From Cordylochernes scorpioides (Eukaryota; Arthropoda; Arachnida; Pseudoscorpiones; Chernetidae): a stretch of DNA of 64,000 nt. Shown here piece by piece: positions 61,851-64,000 of the stretch; position 1 is the first letter of the stretch, and each line of letters begins with the position of its first letter. The DNA is taken from assembly GCA_030710605.1 (NCBI GenBank), contig CP092880.1:23022467-23086466 (forward strand), written 5' to 3'. The notes beneath the pieces were generated by a model, which worked only from the letters and a program-made list of their open reading frames with translations, made no database searches and was not told where the DNA came from. Both the position numbers and the translations under genes were made by a program.

Positions 61851-62494
61851 AAACCAAAACAATTTTCATAATTACCATTTTCAGAATTTATAAATTATAA
61901 AAGCAATATTCTAAAATTTAATTAAGCTTTATTGATCCAAAGATTTTTGTTTATATATCAATAAAATAAAGATAAATATTAATTAATAACGTAAATCTTC
62001 CTAAATGGGTTAATATTCTAAAACCAAAATCAATTTCGCATAATATATATCAATTCGAATATAAAAACCATATTACAAGCATTCATTATGCGTTTATGCT
62101 CATATATATAATATATAGGTAATATTGCACGTAATTAAAAAGAGTAATTATTGACAAAAAGATTGATATGAAATCGTAATTCGTGGAATACTTTGAAATA
62201 TATTCTTCTGTTCAAAATTTAGGACCATTTCAGCATTACTTTTGAAGATGCAAGTATTTTAATTAAATTCTTTATACCCTATATTTACATATAAATTTGC
62301 ATATTTCAATACACAAAAATAAAAATAAAAACTTAAATTATTTAAAGTTAGGGGAGGGAAAGGGTAAAAAAGACAAAAAAAGAAATGTAAAACATGGCGA
62401 TCATTTTGCTTTAAAACCATCATATGGAAATGGCACTAGAGAGGTTGGAATTTTATCTTTCACTGATTTGAACTGTTGCCAAATGTCTTTTTAC

Positions 62495-62621
62495 CTTTTT
62501 TTTTCTTTTCTGGCAGACGATATTTGAGACCCTGCAGAATTTGCTTCTCATTTAATTTATTGGCATCTAGAACTTTCCCTTCTTCCATCATGATAATAAA
62601 ACCAAACACAATCCTTTTTTT
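62495..62621 (-). other. Possible host exon
   Basis: Minus strand: acceptor-like TTATTTTTAG then 127 bases open in one frame to a donor-like G|GTAAAAAG. The frame reads KKRIVFGFIIMMEEGKVLDA, NKLNEKQILQGLKYRLPE, KKKK. The composition is unlike the A/T-rich flanks, and I see no partner elsewhere in the window. Two ATGs at 62586-62591 could also be starts. I do not recognise the protein. Confidence 0.3.
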
Positions 62622-62732
62622 CTAAAAATAATTTGATTTATATCTAAATTTTGAAATTTTAAAGGTTATAAAATGGTAAAATAAACTAATTAAATATTAC
62701 AGATTATTAAATAATATTAATTCTATAATTTC

Positions 62733-62815
62733 AGGAAGTTGTTCATATTTCAGGAAGTTGTTCATATTTCAGGAGGTTGTTCATATTTCAGGAAGTTGTT
62801 CATATTTCAGGAAGA
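62733..62815. repeat. 18-19-bp tandem repeat, about five units
   Basis: TTTCAGGAAGTTGTTCATA repeated, one unit with AGGAGGTT. Confidence 0.93.
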
Positions 62816-62825
62816 CTTTATAATA

Positions 62826-63094
62826 CACCAATACCTCGCTTTGCGTCGTTTCGTTTTGCGTTTTTTTCGAAGTTGCGTCGCTGCTTAATTTTTACTGATT
62901 TTCACTGTGCGTCGTTAGATTTTCGAAGTTGCGTTGTTTTGGAATCAAGTCTTTAATTTTTTTTTCCTAAAATATGGCAACACCTTTGTTTTAGATTGCG
63001 CCATGCCATCAAAATTTTATTTTCACTTTGCGTCGTTTCAATTTGCGTCGTGTTTTTTTGGAACGTAACCCCAACGCAAAGCGAGGTATGGGTG
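62826..63094. mobile_element. TA-flanked MITE (pogo-group style)
   Basis: CACCAATACCTCGCTTTGCG at the left and CGCAAAGCGAGGTATGGGTG at the right with TA at each side. Repeated TGCGTCG units inside. 269 bases. Confidence 0.88.
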
Positions 63095-63244
63095 TATATG
63101 TTTGAGAAATATCTAGACACCACAAAGTTCAAACTTCCTTGAATTGTTTCGCTTTTCATATTCGGTGCAACTAATAAATCATTAGAATTTATTACGCCTA
63201 AAGCCTTCTGGGTCAAATAGGTATAACATAATCTTTTTTTTTTA

Positions 63245-63585
63245 TTTATTAAAAAGGCATATATTAGATCAAAATATAATTTATTTTACCAATATTTCAG
63301 TTGGCTGAACGCCAACCTTTATCAAAGTGTTATAACATATTTAATGTGTGCCAATAACAAACTCAGCGCCACATAACGTCAACAGAATTAAGTTTTAAAA
63401 ATATTTTCTTATACACAGCCCGAAACGCATACGTGGTTAGCTTTTCTTTATTAATCAAGAATGGGTATTTGACCAATTCTGGAATAATTAAATATCAACG
63501 AGAATAGTTGATATTTATTCCGATAAATGGGGCAAGCCATCAGCAACTTTTAGTTACACGATAAGGAGATGCATTTTTCTTTTTC
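63245..63585. mobile_element. Chimeric foldback: family E left end, family C right end
   Basis: Starts AAAAAGGCATATATTAGATC (family E), contains TTTCAGTTGGCTGAACGCCA and GGCGCTGAG-like complement, then CGAAACGCATACGTGG, the 3' half of the hammerhead-like motif (63421-63437), TTAATCAAGAATGGGTATTT, and ends with the family C arm (TTACACGATAAGGAGATGCA). Confidence 0.75.
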
Positions 63586-63589
63586 ATAG

Positions 63590-64000
63590 AATATATATAG
63601 AGGTCATAATTCATTATAGAACATTTTTCCTTCTCTTCGATACGTCTTAACTCTTTTTTTATTATTTTTTTTAATAATAACTGTCTACGATTTAAGTCGG
63701 TACATTGATTAATGGTATCTTTAAAAGCCGTGGACAATGGTTCTTGCCGTCAGGTGGAGTGCGGATATTTACGACGATAACGTTGTAACGGAGAGCAAGG
63801 ATGGAAGGTTTGTGACCTTGGGAGGAGGCGGATGATCCCTGTGAAATGATATTTGCATCAGCCATCTATTCTGGTAGTCTACTTTCTTCACAAATGGTTC
63901 GCAAAGAGAAGATGAGAGCTTACAGGTAGCTCCATGTGTATGGTAGCCTCATTATTTGGAGTAAGCAGGATCGTTCTTTCTTGGCTGCATTGGCTAGCAG
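63590..64000. other. No gene recognised
   Basis: The last ~270 bases are GC-richer (GGAGAGCAAGGATGGAAGGT, GGAGGAGGCGGATGATCCCT) and may start another element or gene, but the window ends before it can be judged. Confidence 0.3.

Overview
This window reads as a stretch of AT-rich eukaryotic, almost certainly arthropod, DNA made nearly entirely of transposable elements. The Tc1 and mariner transposases and the C-terminal peptides of jockey-like retrotransposons remind me of spiders and other arachnids, but that is an impression from protein style and not a proof. No bacterial operon, rRNA gene or CRISPR is present, and I found no convincing host gene. The best host-like item is one possible exon at 62495-62621 on the minus strand.

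Layout. 1-12.3 kb: remnants of non-LTR elements, RTE-related pieces, tRNA-derived SINEs, a solo LTR (2686-2922), foldback elements, a pogo-like MITE and a mariner-like MITE. 12.36-18.89 kb: a complete but dead Ty3/gypsy element (minus strand) with LTRs, primer-binding site, polypurine tract and a 5-bp target duplication; a 579-bp GC-rich element splits its integrase and a Tc1 element sits in its leader. 19.4-20.8 kb: a second Tc1 copy with an uninterrupted transposase. 21.1-24.3 kb: a foldback element with a hammerhead-ribozyme-like motif, a mariner (intact frame, first catalytic Asp changed) inside a MULE-like foldback MITE, and a 0.58-kb near-perfect inverted repeat. 24.9-25.5 kb: a 55-bp minisatellite. 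25.9-34.8 kb: gypsy fragments, RTE-related pieces, foldbacks, a small TRIM-like LTR element (28778-29455), SINEs, and a solo LTR (32428-33214) of the next element's family.

35.05-40.28 kb: a 5.2-kb LTR element with apparently identical-length 954-bp LTRs and no recognisable pol (LARD-like), inserted in an RTE-related repeat that also carries an antisense tRNA-Gly. 40.9-49.2 kb: broken non-LTR and mariner genes, SINE and MITE copies. 49.71-51.71 kb: a gypsy-type element reduced to LTRs plus gag. 51.9-59.0 kb: two more RTE/tRNA-Gly composites, a non-LTR reverse transcriptase interrupted by a SINE with a clear target duplication, a hAT-like MITE with an 8-bp duplication, a solo LTR, and 93-bp tandem repeats. 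59-64 kb: MITEs, a 76-bp tandem array, a large hairpin and simple repeats.

The elements are nested in one another, so insertion order can be read at several sites. The most interesting signal is a set of hammerhead-ribozyme-like motifs (CUGANGA, stem-loop, GAAA, short palindromic stem III) in the centres of foldback repeats, with decayed or variant relatives elsewhere. This points to Penelope-like elements or their non-autonomous derivatives. All family names come from motifs read by eye; no database search was run.
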